A stretch of 53,986 bases of DNA from Planctomycetota bacterium (GTDB taxonomy: Bacteria; Planctomycetota; PLA2; JAEUHO01): the NCBI GenBank assembly GCA_020851795.1, contig JADZCA010000086.1, positions 1 through 53,986 on the forward strand, written 5' to 3'. The position numbers were made by a program, and so were the translations under genes. A model generated the notes under the pieces. That model saw only the letters and a program-made list of their open reading frames with translations. It was not told where the DNA came from and made no database searches. Shown piece by piece: positions 1 through 8,480 of the stretch (position 1 is the stretch's first letter; each line of letters begins with the position of its first letter).

Positions 1-23
1 AGCGCCCCCCACCGGCGCGTTCC
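1..23. repeat. Direct repeat of the terminator arm (second copy 261-282)
   Basis: AGCG, then six C, then ACCGGCGCGTTCC occurs at 1-23. The same string with five C occurs at 261-282, where it forms the stop-proximal arm of the hairpin. The 12-base core GGAACGCGCCGG also appears at 19803-19814, between two convergent genes. The repeat suggests a shared terminator-like module, but GC-rich chance similarity is possible. Confidence 0.4.
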
Positions 24-281
24 CAGCTCACCGCACGCGCGCACCGCGATGCCCTCCGAACGTCGAAGCACGCCATGCCCCGGCCGGGGTCGTCGCCCTC
101 GGCCCGCGCACGGGTCGCCTCCGTGCACGCGCGTCGCATCCGTGCACGTGCGCCGCCCGCGTCCCGAGGCGGGGGGGTGTCCGGTGCGCGGCGGGGGTCG
201 CACGCCGGGCGCCCGTGCCCGTCGCGTGAGGAACGCGCCGGCGGGCCCCGGCCCCGCTCGAGCGCCCCCACCGGCGCGTTC
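1..281. other. Non-coding left edge
   Basis: No convincing gene is seen here. Open frames on both strands are low-complexity Arg/Ala/Gly/Pro shadows. The stretch holds a GC-rich hairpin just past the stop codon of the neighbouring minus-strand gene, and a copy of one hairpin arm at the extreme left edge (listed separately). A gene could begin off the left side of the window. Confidence 0.6.
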
Positions 282-283
282 CT
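229..283 (-). terminator. Long GC-rich hairpin at the 3' end of the HEAT-repeat gene
   Basis: Positions 229-245 pair with 267-283 in 16 of 17 positions (one C/A mismatch), leaving a loop of about 21 bases. The TAG stop codon of the minus-strand gene (282-284) sits in the base of the stem. No U-tract follows, so this is either a terminator of the type common in very GC-rich genomes or a 3'-end stabilising structure. Confidence 0.55.
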
Positions 284-2738
284 AGCGGGGCGGGAGCGGC
301 GGCGCCTTGACCGCCTTCTCGAAGGCCTCGATCACCTTCGCGTCGTCGTCGGTCGCAGGAATGACCGCCTTCGCGGGAGCCAGCCAAGGCTCGGTCCGCG
401 CGAAGATCGCCGCGCGCATCGTCGGGTCGGCCGCCGCCCACTCGCGCGCCGCGGAGAGGATCGCGACTAGGGCCGACCTGCGCAGCGAGTCCTTGACGCC
501 GACGTCGCGCAGCAGCTCCTCGCAGACGGACACCTGCGCCGCGAGCGACGGGGTCAGCGACACCGGCTCGACCGCCGAACGGTCCACCGCCTTGAGCGCG
601 GAACGCAGGATGCGGTGCGACTCCTCCAGCGCCGTCCGCCGCACCCCCGCGTCGGAGGCCGTCCGCGCACGCTCGAGCCGCAGCACCGCGCGCGTCGTCT
701 GCAGGGCCAAGCGCGCCTCGCCCTGGTCCACCGCGTCGTCGGACGCGGCGACCGCGACGTCGAGCGACGCCGGGCTCTTGCCGAGCTCGCGCAGCGCGTC
801 GCCCAGCCGCGCGTCGTGCGCGCCGGTGGCGTCGCGGGCGAGCGCCACCACGAGCCCGACGAGCGCCTGCTCGGCGGAGCCGGCCTCGGGCTTGCCGTCG
901 GCGCGCAGCCGCGCCGCCAGCCGCACCGCCGTGTCGAGCGTGCCCTCGTCGGCGAGCAGCGCCGCCGCCTCGACCGCGGCGACGCGGACGGCGATCGACT
1001 CCGCCGCCTCGGCCGCCGCACGCACCACCGGGAGCGCGCCCGCGCGCACGTCGGGGCCCGCCGAGGCGTCCGCGGCGAGCTTGGCGGCGTCCACCAGCGC
1101 CTCGGCGCGGACCTTGGGCGACGCGGCGGCGTCCCCCGCCACCTGCACCAGCGCGCGCAGCGCGATCGGGTCCTTCGAGGCCAGCTTGGTCAGCACCGAC
1201 ACCGCCAGCTGGGCGTGCTCGGGGAGCTCGGGCGGCGTCGCGGAGAGGCGCACCAGCCGGGCGTAGGTCTCGTCGGACGGGAACGACTCGAGGCTGCGGA
1301 TCGCCGCCGCGCGGGCCGCCGGCACCGTCTCCTTGGGCATCGACGCGACGATCGCGTCGCTGTCGTCACGGCGCAGGATCCCGTACAGGTAGTCGCGCGC
1401 GACCGCGCGGTCCTTCCAGTCGCCGCGCCCCGCCGCGAGCGACTCGATCGCCTTGACCCGCACCGCGACCGACATCTCGTCGTCGGCCGCCGAACGGAGC
1501 TGGTGGATCCGCGAGAGCTCGGGCGCGAGCCCGCCGACCGCCGCGGCGGCGCCGATCCACGCGATCTGCAGCGCGGGGTCGCCGCTGCGGTCGATGATCG
1601 CGCGGGCCTTCTTCATCACGTCCGTGGTGCCGACCTTGGCGAGCAGGTCGAGCAGGCCCCGCAGCAGCGCCGGCGCGTTGCAGCACGCCTCCATGCGCAG
1701 CAGCACCGCGTCGGCGAGCTCCGGCGCGCGCAGGGCCGAGGCGTCGCCGATCCGCACGATCGCGTCGAGGATCGACGCCAAGGCCTCGCGGTCGTCCTCG
1801 TCGTGCAGGAGGTCCGCCAGCAGCGCGCGCCACTCCTCGACCTCCGCCGTCACGCTCGCCGCCTGACGCGCGGCGATGCGGCGCACCTCGGGCCACGGCG
1901 TCGTGCGCGGACGGAGGTACGACGCGAGGTCCTTGAGCGTCTTGACCCGCTCGATGCTCGCCCGCGACTCCTCGACGAGGCGCTGGTAGGCGGGGTAGTC
2001 GGGCGTGTCCTTGCGCGCGGACAGCTCGCGCACCACGTCGAGGAAGCGCTTCTCGGTCCGCGCGGCGAGCCACGTCCTCGCCGCCTCGGGCGTGGGGAAC
2101 GCGTAGGCGAGCGACTCGGCCAGCCGGTCGCGCGCGGCGTTGCGGACGGACAGCGTCCCGTCGCAGGCCCACACGTCGGCGAGGTCGAGCATCGACGGGA
2201 CGTGCGGGTCCGCGGCGAGGAGCGCGATCGCGCCCCGTCGCAGCCCCTCGGCCGCCGCGCCCGGCGACGCGTCGCGGGCGCGCGTGCGGGCCCCCTCGAC
2301 GAGCCGCCCCCACCCGCTCGGCGAGGCCACCGCCGCCACCGCACGGGCGAAGTCGGCGTCCGTCTCGGCGCGTCGCACGATCTCGTCGAACAGCGGCGGC
2401 TCGGGCTCGGTCGGGAGCCGCTCGGCGAGCCACGCCGCGACGGCCGGCGCGGCCGCCTTCGCGTCGGGCGCGCGGAGCACCGGGCCGAGCACCTCGACGA
2501 TCTGCGTGGGCCGCCCCTCGAGCAGCTTGAGCGCGGCGGCGCGGGCCGCCGGGTCGGGGCCGAGGATGCGCCCGCTGAGATCGGGCGCGTCCTCGGCGCG
2601 CGCGGACCGCAGCCCCGTCATCGAGACGCACGCCAGCGCGGCCAGGGCGAGGACGCGCCGCAGCGCGCCCGCCCACCGCACGCCACGGTGCCGTCCGACC
2701 GGAGCGAGCGGGTCGGGATGGCGGTGCGGGCGCGTCAC
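282..2738 (-). CDS. Exported HEAT-repeat-like alpha-helical protein
   Basis: The 818-residue protein begins with a basic stretch and a hydrophobic segment (about residues 28-42) that reads as a signal peptide ending near SARA (residue 48), so it is probably exported. The rest is Ala/Leu/Asp/Arg-rich helical repeats of roughly 35-40 residues, typical of HEAT/armadillo solenoids that act as protein-binding scaffolds; no catalytic motif is visible. I chose the GTG at 2738 because GGAG lies seven bases upstream and the frame upstream of it is Arg/Gly/Pro-rich and not protein-like. It is separated from the aro fusion gene by 208 bases that hold a good sigma70-type promoter, and it is followed by a strong hairpin, so it is probably its own transcription unit. 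The binding partner and process are unknown. Confidence 0.75.
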   Translation of the reverse strand: MTRPHRHPDPLAPVGRHRGVRWAGALRRVLALAALACVSMTGLRSARAEDAPDLSGRILGPDPAARAAALKLLEGRPTQIVEVLGPVLRAPDAKAAAPAVAAWLAERLPTEPEPPLFDEIVRRAETDADFARAVAAVASPSGWGRLVEGARTRARDASPGAAAEGLRRGAIALLAADPHVPSMLDLADVWACDGTLSVRNAARDRLAESLAYAFPTPEAARTWLAARTEKRFLDVVRELSARKDTPDYPAYQRLVEESRASIERVKTLKDLASYLRPRTTPWPEVRRIAARQAASVTAEVEEWRALLADLLHDEDDREALASILDAIVRIGDASALRAPELADAVLLRMEACCNAPALLRGLLDLLAKVGTTDVMKKARAIIDRSGDPALQIAWIGAAAAVGGLAPELSRIHQLRSAADDEMSVAVRVKAIESLAAGRGDWKDRAVARDYLYGILRRDDSDAIVASMPKETVPAARAAAIRSLESFPSDETYARLVRLSATPPELPEHAQLAVSVLTKLASKDPIALRALVQVAGDAAASPKVRAEALVDAAKLAADASAGPDVRAGALPVVRAAAEAAESIAVRVAAVEAAALLADEGTLDTAVRLAARLRADGKPEAGSAEQALVGLVVALARDATGAHDARLGDALRELGKSPASLDVAVAASDDAVDQGEARLALQTTRAVLRLERARTASDAGVRRTALEESHRILRSALKAVDRSAVEPVSLTPSLAAQVSVCEELLRDVGVKDSLRRSALVAILSAAREWAAADPTMRAAIFARTEPWLAPAKAVIPATDDDAKVIEAFEKAVKAPPLPPR

Positions 2739-2827
2739 GGTCGTTCTCCGGGCGACGACGGACGGGGGGTGTGCGGCGCGCGGCCCTCCGGACGAGCGAG
2801 GACGCGCCGAACCGTCCGATCCACCCG

Positions 2828-2855
2828 AGTCTATCGGTCGTCGCAGGCCCGTCAA
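2828..2855 (-). promoter_or_regulatory. Sigma70-like promoter of the HEAT-repeat gene
   Basis: Read on the minus strand, TTGACG (2855-2850), a 16-base spacer and TAGACT (2833-2828) match the -35 and -10 consensus in 5/6 and 4/6 positions. Transcription would start near 2821, giving a leader of about 80 bases before the GTG at 2738 with its GGAG ribosome site. It lies in the gap after the aro fusion gene. Confidence 0.6.
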
Positions 2856-2946
2856 TCGACCTCGACGCGGGCCGCGCACGTCGCGCGCCCGACCGTGGAT
2901 CCACGCGCGGACCGACGCGAAGGCCCGCGCGCCCGTCGGCTCCGCG

Positions 2947-4932
2947 TTACGGCGCGCGCCGCGCCCACGCACGCAGGACGTGCCCGACGACGTCCGTCAC
3001 CACGTCGGCGACGGCCCGTCCGTCCGTGGGAACCGTCTCGTGCGCGACCGCCGCGTACAGCGGCTCCCGCTCGGCCGCGACGCGCGCGCACTCGGTCTCG
3101 AGGTCGGCGGCTTCCGTCAGGCGCGGTCGCGGCGTCGGGTCGCCCGCGAGCCGGCCGGCGGCGACGGGCGCGGAGACACCGAGACGGACCACGAACACGC
3201 CCCGCGCGAGCCGCGCGCGCGTCGCGGGGTCGAGCAGCGCGCCCCCGCCCAGCGCGACGACGACGCCCCGCCGCGTGGCGAGCGCCTGGGCCACCGCGGC
3301 CCGCTCCGCCGCACGGAACGCGGGCTCGCCCTCCTCGGCGAGCACCCGCCCCGCCGGCCGCCCGACGCGACGCGCGAGCGCGTCGTCGGTGTCCACGAAC
3401 GGGCGCCCCAGCCGGGCCGCCACCGCGCGACCGACCGTGGACTTGCCCGCGCCCCGCGGCCCGACGAGCGCGACCGCCCCCGCCGGGTCGAGCGCCGCCC
3501 CGAGCACCTCGCGGGCGACGGGGCGCCCCGAAAAGCGCAGCGCCTGCCCCGCCGCCTGGCGAAGGAGCAGCGCCCCGCCGTCCTCGACGTCGAGGCCGCG
3601 CGCGCGCGCGGCCCGGGCGAACGCGGCCGGGCGGGCGCCGGCCGCGTAGGGCGCGTCGAGCACCACGAGCCCCGGCGGGGCCGTCGCGAGGCGTGCCGAC
3701 CACGGGGGCGCGAGCGTCCCGTCGGCCCCGACGGGGGTCGCGTTGACGAGCACCGCGTCGCCCTCGAGGCAGGCCCCGTCCGGCCCCACGTAGGTCGCCC
3801 CCGTCGCCTCGGCGGCGCGGCGGGCGCGCTCGGAGCCGGCGCAACGGACCGAGAAGCCCGCGGCGACGAGCGCCGCGAGGGCGGCCCGCGCGAAGCCGCC
3901 GCCGCCGAGCACGAGCGCCCCGCCGCCGCGCACGCCGCGCTCGGCCACGGCCTCCGCCACCGCCAGCGCGTCGGTGTTCCAGCCGTGCAGCCGCCCGTCG
4001 TCGCCGCGCACCACCGTGTTGACCGCGCCGCACCGCCGCGCCACGTCGTCGAGCACGTCGCAGCGCGCCGCGACCTCCTCCTTGCGCGGCGTCGTCACGG
4101 AGAAGCCCGCGAAGGGCAGCGCGACGGCCTCTTCGGCGTCGAGGTCGGCCGCGGGGAGGTACACCGCGTCGAGCCCGAGCGCGCGGAACACGGCGTTGTG
4201 CAACGACGGCGACGGGGACCGGTGCGGCGGGCGCCCCACGAGGCCGTAGAGCCGCGCGCGCCCCGACACCTCGCCGAGGCGGAGCTCGTCGAGGAGCTCG
4301 GCGAGCACGGGCACGCCCCCGAGCGCCACGGCGAGGTCCCCGCCGACCTCGGCGGCGCGGCCGAACACGAACGCGTCCACGCCGGCGCCCTCGGCGACGG
4401 CGGCCGTCACGACGCGCGCGGCGCCCAGCCGGCCGTAGGGCACGACGAACGCGGGCGGCGTGTCGCGCGCGACCGACGCCCGCGCGAGCCGGCGCGCCTC
4501 CTCGAGCGCGCGCACGAGCGCGGGCCCGTCGTCGCAGGGACGCGCGACCTTCCACGCGTCCACGCCGTCCCGCGGCAGCACGATCGGGCCGTCGCCGTGC
4601 GCGGAGGCGAGCACGCGCCGTCCCGCCGCCCGCGCCGCGGCCGCGACCTGCGGCGCGACGTCGGCCTCGACGTCCACCCACGCGGCGGCGTCGAGCACGT
4701 CCGGCGCGAGCAGGCGGGCCGCGGCGACGGCCGGCGTCGCGTCGGAGCGCCCGCCCTCGCGGCGCGAGCGCAGCGTGACGAGCACCGCGGGCCCCCGCCC
4801 GGAGCGGGCGCGCGCCCCGAGGGCGAGCGCGGCGCCGGGGTCGAGGTCGAGCCGCGCCTCGACGAGGTCCGCGGCGGCGGCAGGCCCGCCGTCGGGCGCG
4901 TAGGGCGGCGTCTCGACGAGGACCCGCTTCAC
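2947..4932 (-). CDS. aroDEK: Trifunctional 3-dehydroquinate dehydratase (type I) / shikimate dehydrogenase / shikimate kinase
   Basis: One 661-residue chain carries three consecutive steps of the shikimate pathway, from 3-dehydroquinate to shikimate 3-phosphate. Residues 1-215 are type I dehydroquinase, with the Schiff-base lysine K128 in DAWKVARP and H112 in SAHGD. Residues 226-480 are shikimate dehydrogenase: SPSPSLHN at the substrate site, GFSVTTPRK with catalytic K284, WNTDA at 318-322, and a GGGGFARA nucleotide loop. Residues 485-661 are shikimate kinase: Walker A GPRGAGKS, VDTDD, LGGGALLD and the lid RPRLTE. The GTG start at 4932 overlaps the stop of the M60 gene as GTGA, so translation is probably coupled. 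AroD-AroE fusions are known in planctomycetes, chlamydiae and plants; the added kinase is unusual. All active-site motifs are intact. It is the last gene of the biosynthetic operon. Confidence 0.93.
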   Translation of the reverse strand: MKRVLVETPPYAPDGGPAAAADLVEARLDLDPGAALALGARARSGRGPAVLVTLRSRREGGRSDATPAVAAARLLAPDVLDAAAWVDVEADVAPQVAAAARAAGRRVLASAHGDGPIVLPRDGVDAWKVARPCDDGPALVRALEEARRLARASVARDTPPAFVVPYGRLGAARVVTAAVAEGAGVDAFVFGRAAEVGGDLAVALGGVPVLAELLDELRLGEVSGRARLYGLVGRPPHRSPSPSLHNAVFRALGLDAVYLPAADLDAEEAVALPFAGFSVTTPRKEEVAARCDVLDDVARRCGAVNTVVRGDDGRLHGWNTDALAVAEAVAERGVRGGGALVLGGGGFARAALAALVAAGFSVRCAGSERARRAAEATGATYVGPDGACLEGDAVLVNATPVGADGTLAPPWSARLATAPPGLVVLDAPYAAGARPAAFARAARARGLDVEDGGALLLRQAAGQALRFSGRPVAREVLGAALDPAGAVALVGPRGAGKSTVGRAVAARLGRPFVDTDDALARRVGRPAGRVLAEEGEPAFRAAERAAVAQALATRRGVVVALGGGALLDPATRARLARGVFVVRLGVSAPVAAGRLAGDPTPRPRLTEAADLETECARVAAEREPLYAAVAHETVPTDGRAVADVVTDVVGHVLRAWARRAP

Positions 4933-7163
4933 GGCGGGAAGCCCGGCGGCATCCAGCGGGGCAGCGACGCGACCCGGGCCCGCGCCGCGGCCGAGGTGGG
5001 CACGCCCCACGCGACGAAGAACGGCCCGAGGTCGCGGCCGACCTCCTGCGAGAGGCGCACGAGGAACTGGTCGCGCTTGTCGTCGTCGGAGCGAGGCCGC
5101 TCGGCGTCGGGCAGCGCGCGGTAGGCGGCGAACAGCCGACGGAACGGCTCCCAGCCGAAGCCCTCGATCACGTGGACGTAGGTCGCGAGCGCGAGGAACG
5201 GGTCGCCCTTCCACGCGGCGAAGGGCGCGCCCTTGCGGACGTGCTCGGCCGCCTTGCGCGCGCGGTCGGCGAGCGCGTCGTGGCCGGTCACGTCCTGCTT
5301 GCCGCACACCGTCTGGAGCACGTAGAGCGTGAACAGGTTGCAGGTCACCTCGCCGGTGCCGTCGAAGGTCCACTCGGGCGCCTGGTGGTTGTGGCCCATC
5401 TCGTGGAACAGGCCCCAGTCGCCGTCCTTCTCGAGCCGCGCGACGTCCACCATGCGCGGCGCGGCGTCGAGGTGCGTCATGATCGGGCAGCCCGAGTGCA
5501 TGTAGCCGGCCGAGATCTCGACGTCGGCGGCGTAGCGCTCGGGGCGGGCACGGTCGTGCGGCCGGCCCGCGAGGTCGGCGCAGGCGTCGAGCACGCGGTC
5601 CCAGAACCGCAGCACCGGCGTCGGGTCGGCGAGGTCACGCACGTGCTCGGAGGGCACGGTCAGCACCACCTTCGACGTCGCGAGTTCGGCCCACGGGCCC
5701 GGGGCGCGGCGCGCGCGGGCCCACGCCTCGGACGAGGTCTCGCCGAGCACGAACCAAGGCGCCTCGACGGCGCCCTCGATCGTGACCGTCGTCTTGCCGG
5801 CGGCCCCGTCGGGGACCACGACGTAGACGAGGCCGCCGAACGCGGAGGCGACGGTGGTGGCGGCCGCCTCGAGCCGGCGCTCGAGCGTGATCGCGGGCAC
5901 GCGCGGCCACGCGTCGAGGTGCCAGAGCGTGTCGCTGTGGCAGCCGACGCGGACCGAGAGCGCGGGTGCCTTCGACGACGACGTCGTGGCCGCGACCGCG
6001 ACGCGCACCGGCTGCCCCGGGCGGGCGTAGAGACCCGTCGAGTGCCAGCCGGGGACCGCGAGGTCCACCGGCACCGAGCGCGAGACCGCCTTCGCCCCCG
6101 GCGTGGGGAGCCCGGGGAACGACGCCGCGGCCGGGTGGGCCGTCACGTCCTTCGGGTCGGCCTCGTCGAGCGCGGCGACCTGCACCGCGACGAGGAACCG
6201 GTCGAGCGGACGGTCGGCGCGCAGCGGGTCCTTCTCGGTGGGCACGAGGTGCGCGGCGCGCTCGCGCAGGAGCGCGCGCACGCGCGGGCGCAGCCGCTTC
6301 TCGTCGGGCGGGAGCACCGCGACGGCCTGCTGGCCGACGACGGCGGCCTGCACGAGGTCGAGGCCCTTGCTCTTCTTCCCGCCCGTGCCGGCGAGGAGCT
6401 CGACGGCCTCGAGGGCGTGGAACGGCCGGCCCGGCGGCCCCGCGACGACCCAGCCGACGCCGCCGGTGCGCTCGAGCGTCTCCTCGGAGAACGCGAGCCC
6501 GGCGGGCGCGAGCAGCCGCTGCAGCCCGTTCTCGGCGAGCGAGGGGGCCTTCGTGACCTGCATCCACCCCCAGGGGCACAGCCCCGTCACGAGGCCGCCG
6601 CCCGCGCGCACGAACGCGGCGACCGCCTCGCGCTCGTCGTCGGACGGGCTGCCCTCGCCGAGCACGAGCACGTCGGCGTTGCCGAGCCGGCTCGTCCAGC
6701 CGCCGCCCTCGAGCGCCTTCGCGTCGAGCCCGAGCCCCGAGAGCGTCTTCTCGAGGTCGGAGCGGACGACGACCACCCGGGGCGCCTTCGCCCCGGCCGC
6801 GGCCCAGCGCACGGCGTTCTCGAGGAACCGCGCGGTGTCGGCGACGCGCGCTGCGCCGGCGCCGAGGAAGCCCCCGTGGCCGAACGCGACGACGCGCCCC
6901 TTGCCGAGCGACGACGCCGCGACGAGCGGCGCGCGGCGCACGCCGCCGACGCTGCCGAGCACCAGCGGGAACGCGTCCGGCCCGAACGCGACGACGGCGC
7001 CGGGGAGCGCGCCGGGTGCCGCGATCTCGCGCACGCCGGCGAGCAGCGGCTCGGCCTCCTTGGCCCACGGCGGCGGGGCCTCGGGCGCGTCCGCGGCGGA
7101 CGCGGTCGGGCCGGCGGCGACGAGGGAGAGCAGGGAGAGGATCGACGCGAGGGCGGGGCGCAC
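4929..7163 (-). CDS. Secreted M60-family (gluzincin) metallopeptidase
   Basis: The 744-residue protein starts with a signal peptide (about 1-24, ending TASA). Residues 40-330 look like a ThuA/GATase-like alpha/beta domain without a recognisable active site. The C-terminal part, about 370-740, has the M60 signature: HEMGH at 587-591 followed by GTGE, whose E605 would be the third zinc ligand. M60 enzymes (enhancin and SslE type) cleave glycoprotein or mucin-like substrates outside the cell. The GTG at 7163 is the start that keeps the signal peptide; no strong SD is seen. It lies 33 bases after ispE, and its TGA overlaps the GTG of the aro fusion. A secreted protease inside a cofactor operon is odd and probably reflects co-transcription only. 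The true substrate is unknown. Confidence 0.85.
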   Translation of the reverse strand: MRPALASILSLLSLVAAGPTASAADAPEAPPPWAKEAEPLLAGVREIAAPGALPGAVVAFGPDAFPLVLGSVGGVRRAPLVAASSLGKGRVVAFGHGGFLGAGAARVADTARFLENAVRWAAAGAKAPRVVVVRSDLEKTLSGLGLDAKALEGGGWTSRLGNADVLVLGEGSPSDDEREAVAAFVRAGGGLVTGLCPWGWMQVTKAPSLAENGLQRLLAPAGLAFSEETLERTGGVGWVVAGPPGRPFHALEAVELLAGTGGKKSKGLDLVQAAVVGQQAVAVLPPDEKRLRPRVRALLRERAAHLVPTEKDPLRADRPLDRFLVAVQVAALDEADPKDVTAHPAAASFPGLPTPGAKAVSRSVPVDLAVPGWHSTGLYARPGQPVRVAVAATTSSSKAPALSVRVGCHSDTLWHLDAWPRVPAITLERRLEAAATTVASAFGGLVYVVVPDGAAGKTTVTIEGAVEAPWFVLGETSSEAWARARRAPGPWAELATSKVVLTVPSEHVRDLADPTPVLRFWDRVLDACADLAGRPHDRARPERYAADVEISAGYMHSGCPIMTHLDAAPRMVDVARLEKDGDWGLFHEMGHNHQAPEWTFDGTGEVTCNLFTLYVLQTVCGKQDVTGHDALADRARKAAEHVRKGAPFAAWKGDPFLALATYVHVIEGFGWEPFRRLFAAYRALPDAERPRSDDDKRDQFLVRLSQEVGRDLGPFFVAWGVPTSAAARARVASLPRWMPPGFPP

Positions 7164-7196
7164 GGCGCCATTGTGGCCCGCGACGCCCGCGGACGG

Positions 7197-8048
7197 CTAT
7201 CCCGTGACGACGACCTCGCGACGGCCGGGCAGCGCGGCCAGCCGCGCGAGCACGTCGGCCTCCTCGCCGGGGTCGGGCACGTCGAACAGCGTGGAGCCCG
7301 ACCCGGTCATCGCCGGCGGGCGCCCGAGCGCGCGCTCGACCTCCGCGGTGAAGCGGAGCAGCTCGGGGTAGGCCCGCAGCGCGGCCTCGGCGAGGTCGTT
7401 GTGGTGCGCGTCGCGGATCGCCGCCGGCACGCCGGAGACCAGCGCGTCCACCGCGCGCTCGAGGCCGCCCGCGGGCGCCTTGCGCAGGCGCTCGGCGACG
7501 CGGGCGTAGACGCGCGCCGTCTCGGTGCCGAAGGGCGGCAGCACGAGCACGACGCGCACGGGCGGACCCGAGCGGCGCCGTTCGAGGCGGTCCCCCACGC
7601 CCGTGGCGGTCGCGGTCCCGCCCTCGAGGAGGAACGGCACGTCCGCGCCGAGCCCGCGCGCGAGCGCGTGGAGGCGGTCGGGGCCGAGGCCGGCGGGCCC
7701 CGCGCCCTCGTCGAGCAGCCGCAGCACGGTGGCGGCGTCGGAGGAGCCGCCGCCGAGGCCGCCGCCGACCGGCACGCGCTTGTCGAGGCGGATCGCGACG
7801 CCGCCGCCCGCCCCGCTCGCCTCGAGCCAGCGCGAGGCCGCGCGCACGGCGAGGTTGCGCTCGTCGTCGGGCACGTCGGCGCCGACGGTGCGGCACGCGA
7901 CGCCGCGCGCGGCGGTGCGCTCGACGGTCACGTCGTCGCCCCAGCGCACGGTCTGGAACAGCGTGCGCAGCTCGTGGTAGCCGTCGGGACGGCGCCCGAC
8001 GACCTCGAGGTAGAGGTTGAGCTTCCCGGGCGCGAGGGCCGTCGGCAC
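7197..8048 (-). CDS. ispE: 4-diphosphocytidyl-2-C-methyl-D-erythritol kinase
   Basis: This GHMP-family kinase phosphorylates CDP-methylerythritol with ATP in the non-mevalonate (MEP) isoprenoid pathway. The 283-residue length equals that of the E. coli enzyme. Visible motifs are APGKLNLYL with catalytic K9, the glycine-rich ATP loop PVGGGLGGGSSDAA, LGADVPFLL with the catalytic aspartate, and the C-terminal MTGSGSTLF loop. The GTG at 8048 puts the lysine at the normal distance from the N-terminus; the reading frame upstream runs into panD and is not homologous. It starts 11 bases after the panD stop, so it is in the same operon. No SD is seen, so coupling to panD translation is likely. Confidence 0.95.
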   Translation of the reverse strand: MPTALAPGKLNLYLEVVGRRPDGYHELRTLFQTVRWGDDVTVERTAARGVACRTVGADVPDDERNLAVRAASRWLEASGAGGGVAIRLDKRVPVGGGLGGGSSDAATVLRLLDEGAGPAGLGPDRLHALARGLGADVPFLLEGGTATATGVGDRLERRRSGPPVRVVLVLPPFGTETARVYARVAERLRKAPAGGLERAVDALVSGVPAAIRDAHHNDLAEAALRAYPELLRFTAEVERALGRPPAMTGSGSTLFDVPDPGEEADVLARLAALPGRREVVVTG

Positions 8049-8059
8049 GGGACGCCCGG

Positions 8060-8419
8060 CTACGGGAGCCGGCCCGTCACCTGGTTCTTGTCGTCGAGGA
8101 AGACGACCTTGGGCTTGAGCTCGCGCGCCTCGCGGTCGTCCATCCACGCGAAGGCGAAGATGATGACGGTGTCGCCCACGGCGACGTGGCGGGCGCACCC
8201 GCCGTTCATGCAGATCACTCCCGACCCCGACTTCCCCTCGAACGCGTACGTCTCGAAGCGCGCGCCGTTGTTGAGGTTGACGACGAGCACCTTCTCGTTG
8301 GGGAGGATGTCCACCTCGCGGAGCAGGTCGCGGTCCACGGTGACGCTGCCCACGTAGTGGAGGTCCGCCTCGGTCACCCGGGCGTGGTGGATCTTGCTCT
8401 TGAGCATGCTGCGGAACAT
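8060..8419 (-). CDS. panD: Aspartate 1-decarboxylase proenzyme
   Basis: PanD makes beta-alanine from aspartate for pantothenate synthesis, using a pyruvoyl group formed by self-cleavage. The ATG at 8419 gives a 119-residue protein beginning MFRSMLKSKIHHARVTEADL, with the cleavage pair G24-S25 at exactly the family position (YVGS). The downstream NNGARFETY and NGGCARHVAVGD segments are also typical. Upstream in-frame residues are not homologous to PanD, so the longer frame was rejected. It follows the TPR/HEAT gene by 61 bases and precedes ispE by 11. The other pantothenate gene, panC, lies two genes upstream in the same operon. Confidence 0.95.
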   Translation of the reverse strand: MFRSMLKSKIHHARVTEADLHYVGSVTVDRDLLREVDILPNEKVLVVNLNNGARFETYAFEGKSGSGVICMNGGCARHVAVGDTVIIFAFAWMDDREARELKPKVVFLDDKNQVTGRLP

Positions 8420-8480
8420 GGGCGCGAGACTGTACCGCTGCCTCCGGGCGACGTCATCCGCCGCGCCCGGCGCCCCCGGC

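Noticed and set aside
28..441. Minus-strand ORF at the left edge
   Set aside because: It overlaps the end of the HEAT gene in another frame and has shadow-type Arg/Ala/Gly composition.
615..3746. Very long plus-strand ORF opposite the HEAT and aro genes
   Set aside because: It is an Arg/Leu/Gly-rich antisense shadow; stop codons are rare in this GC-rich DNA, so long false frames are expected.
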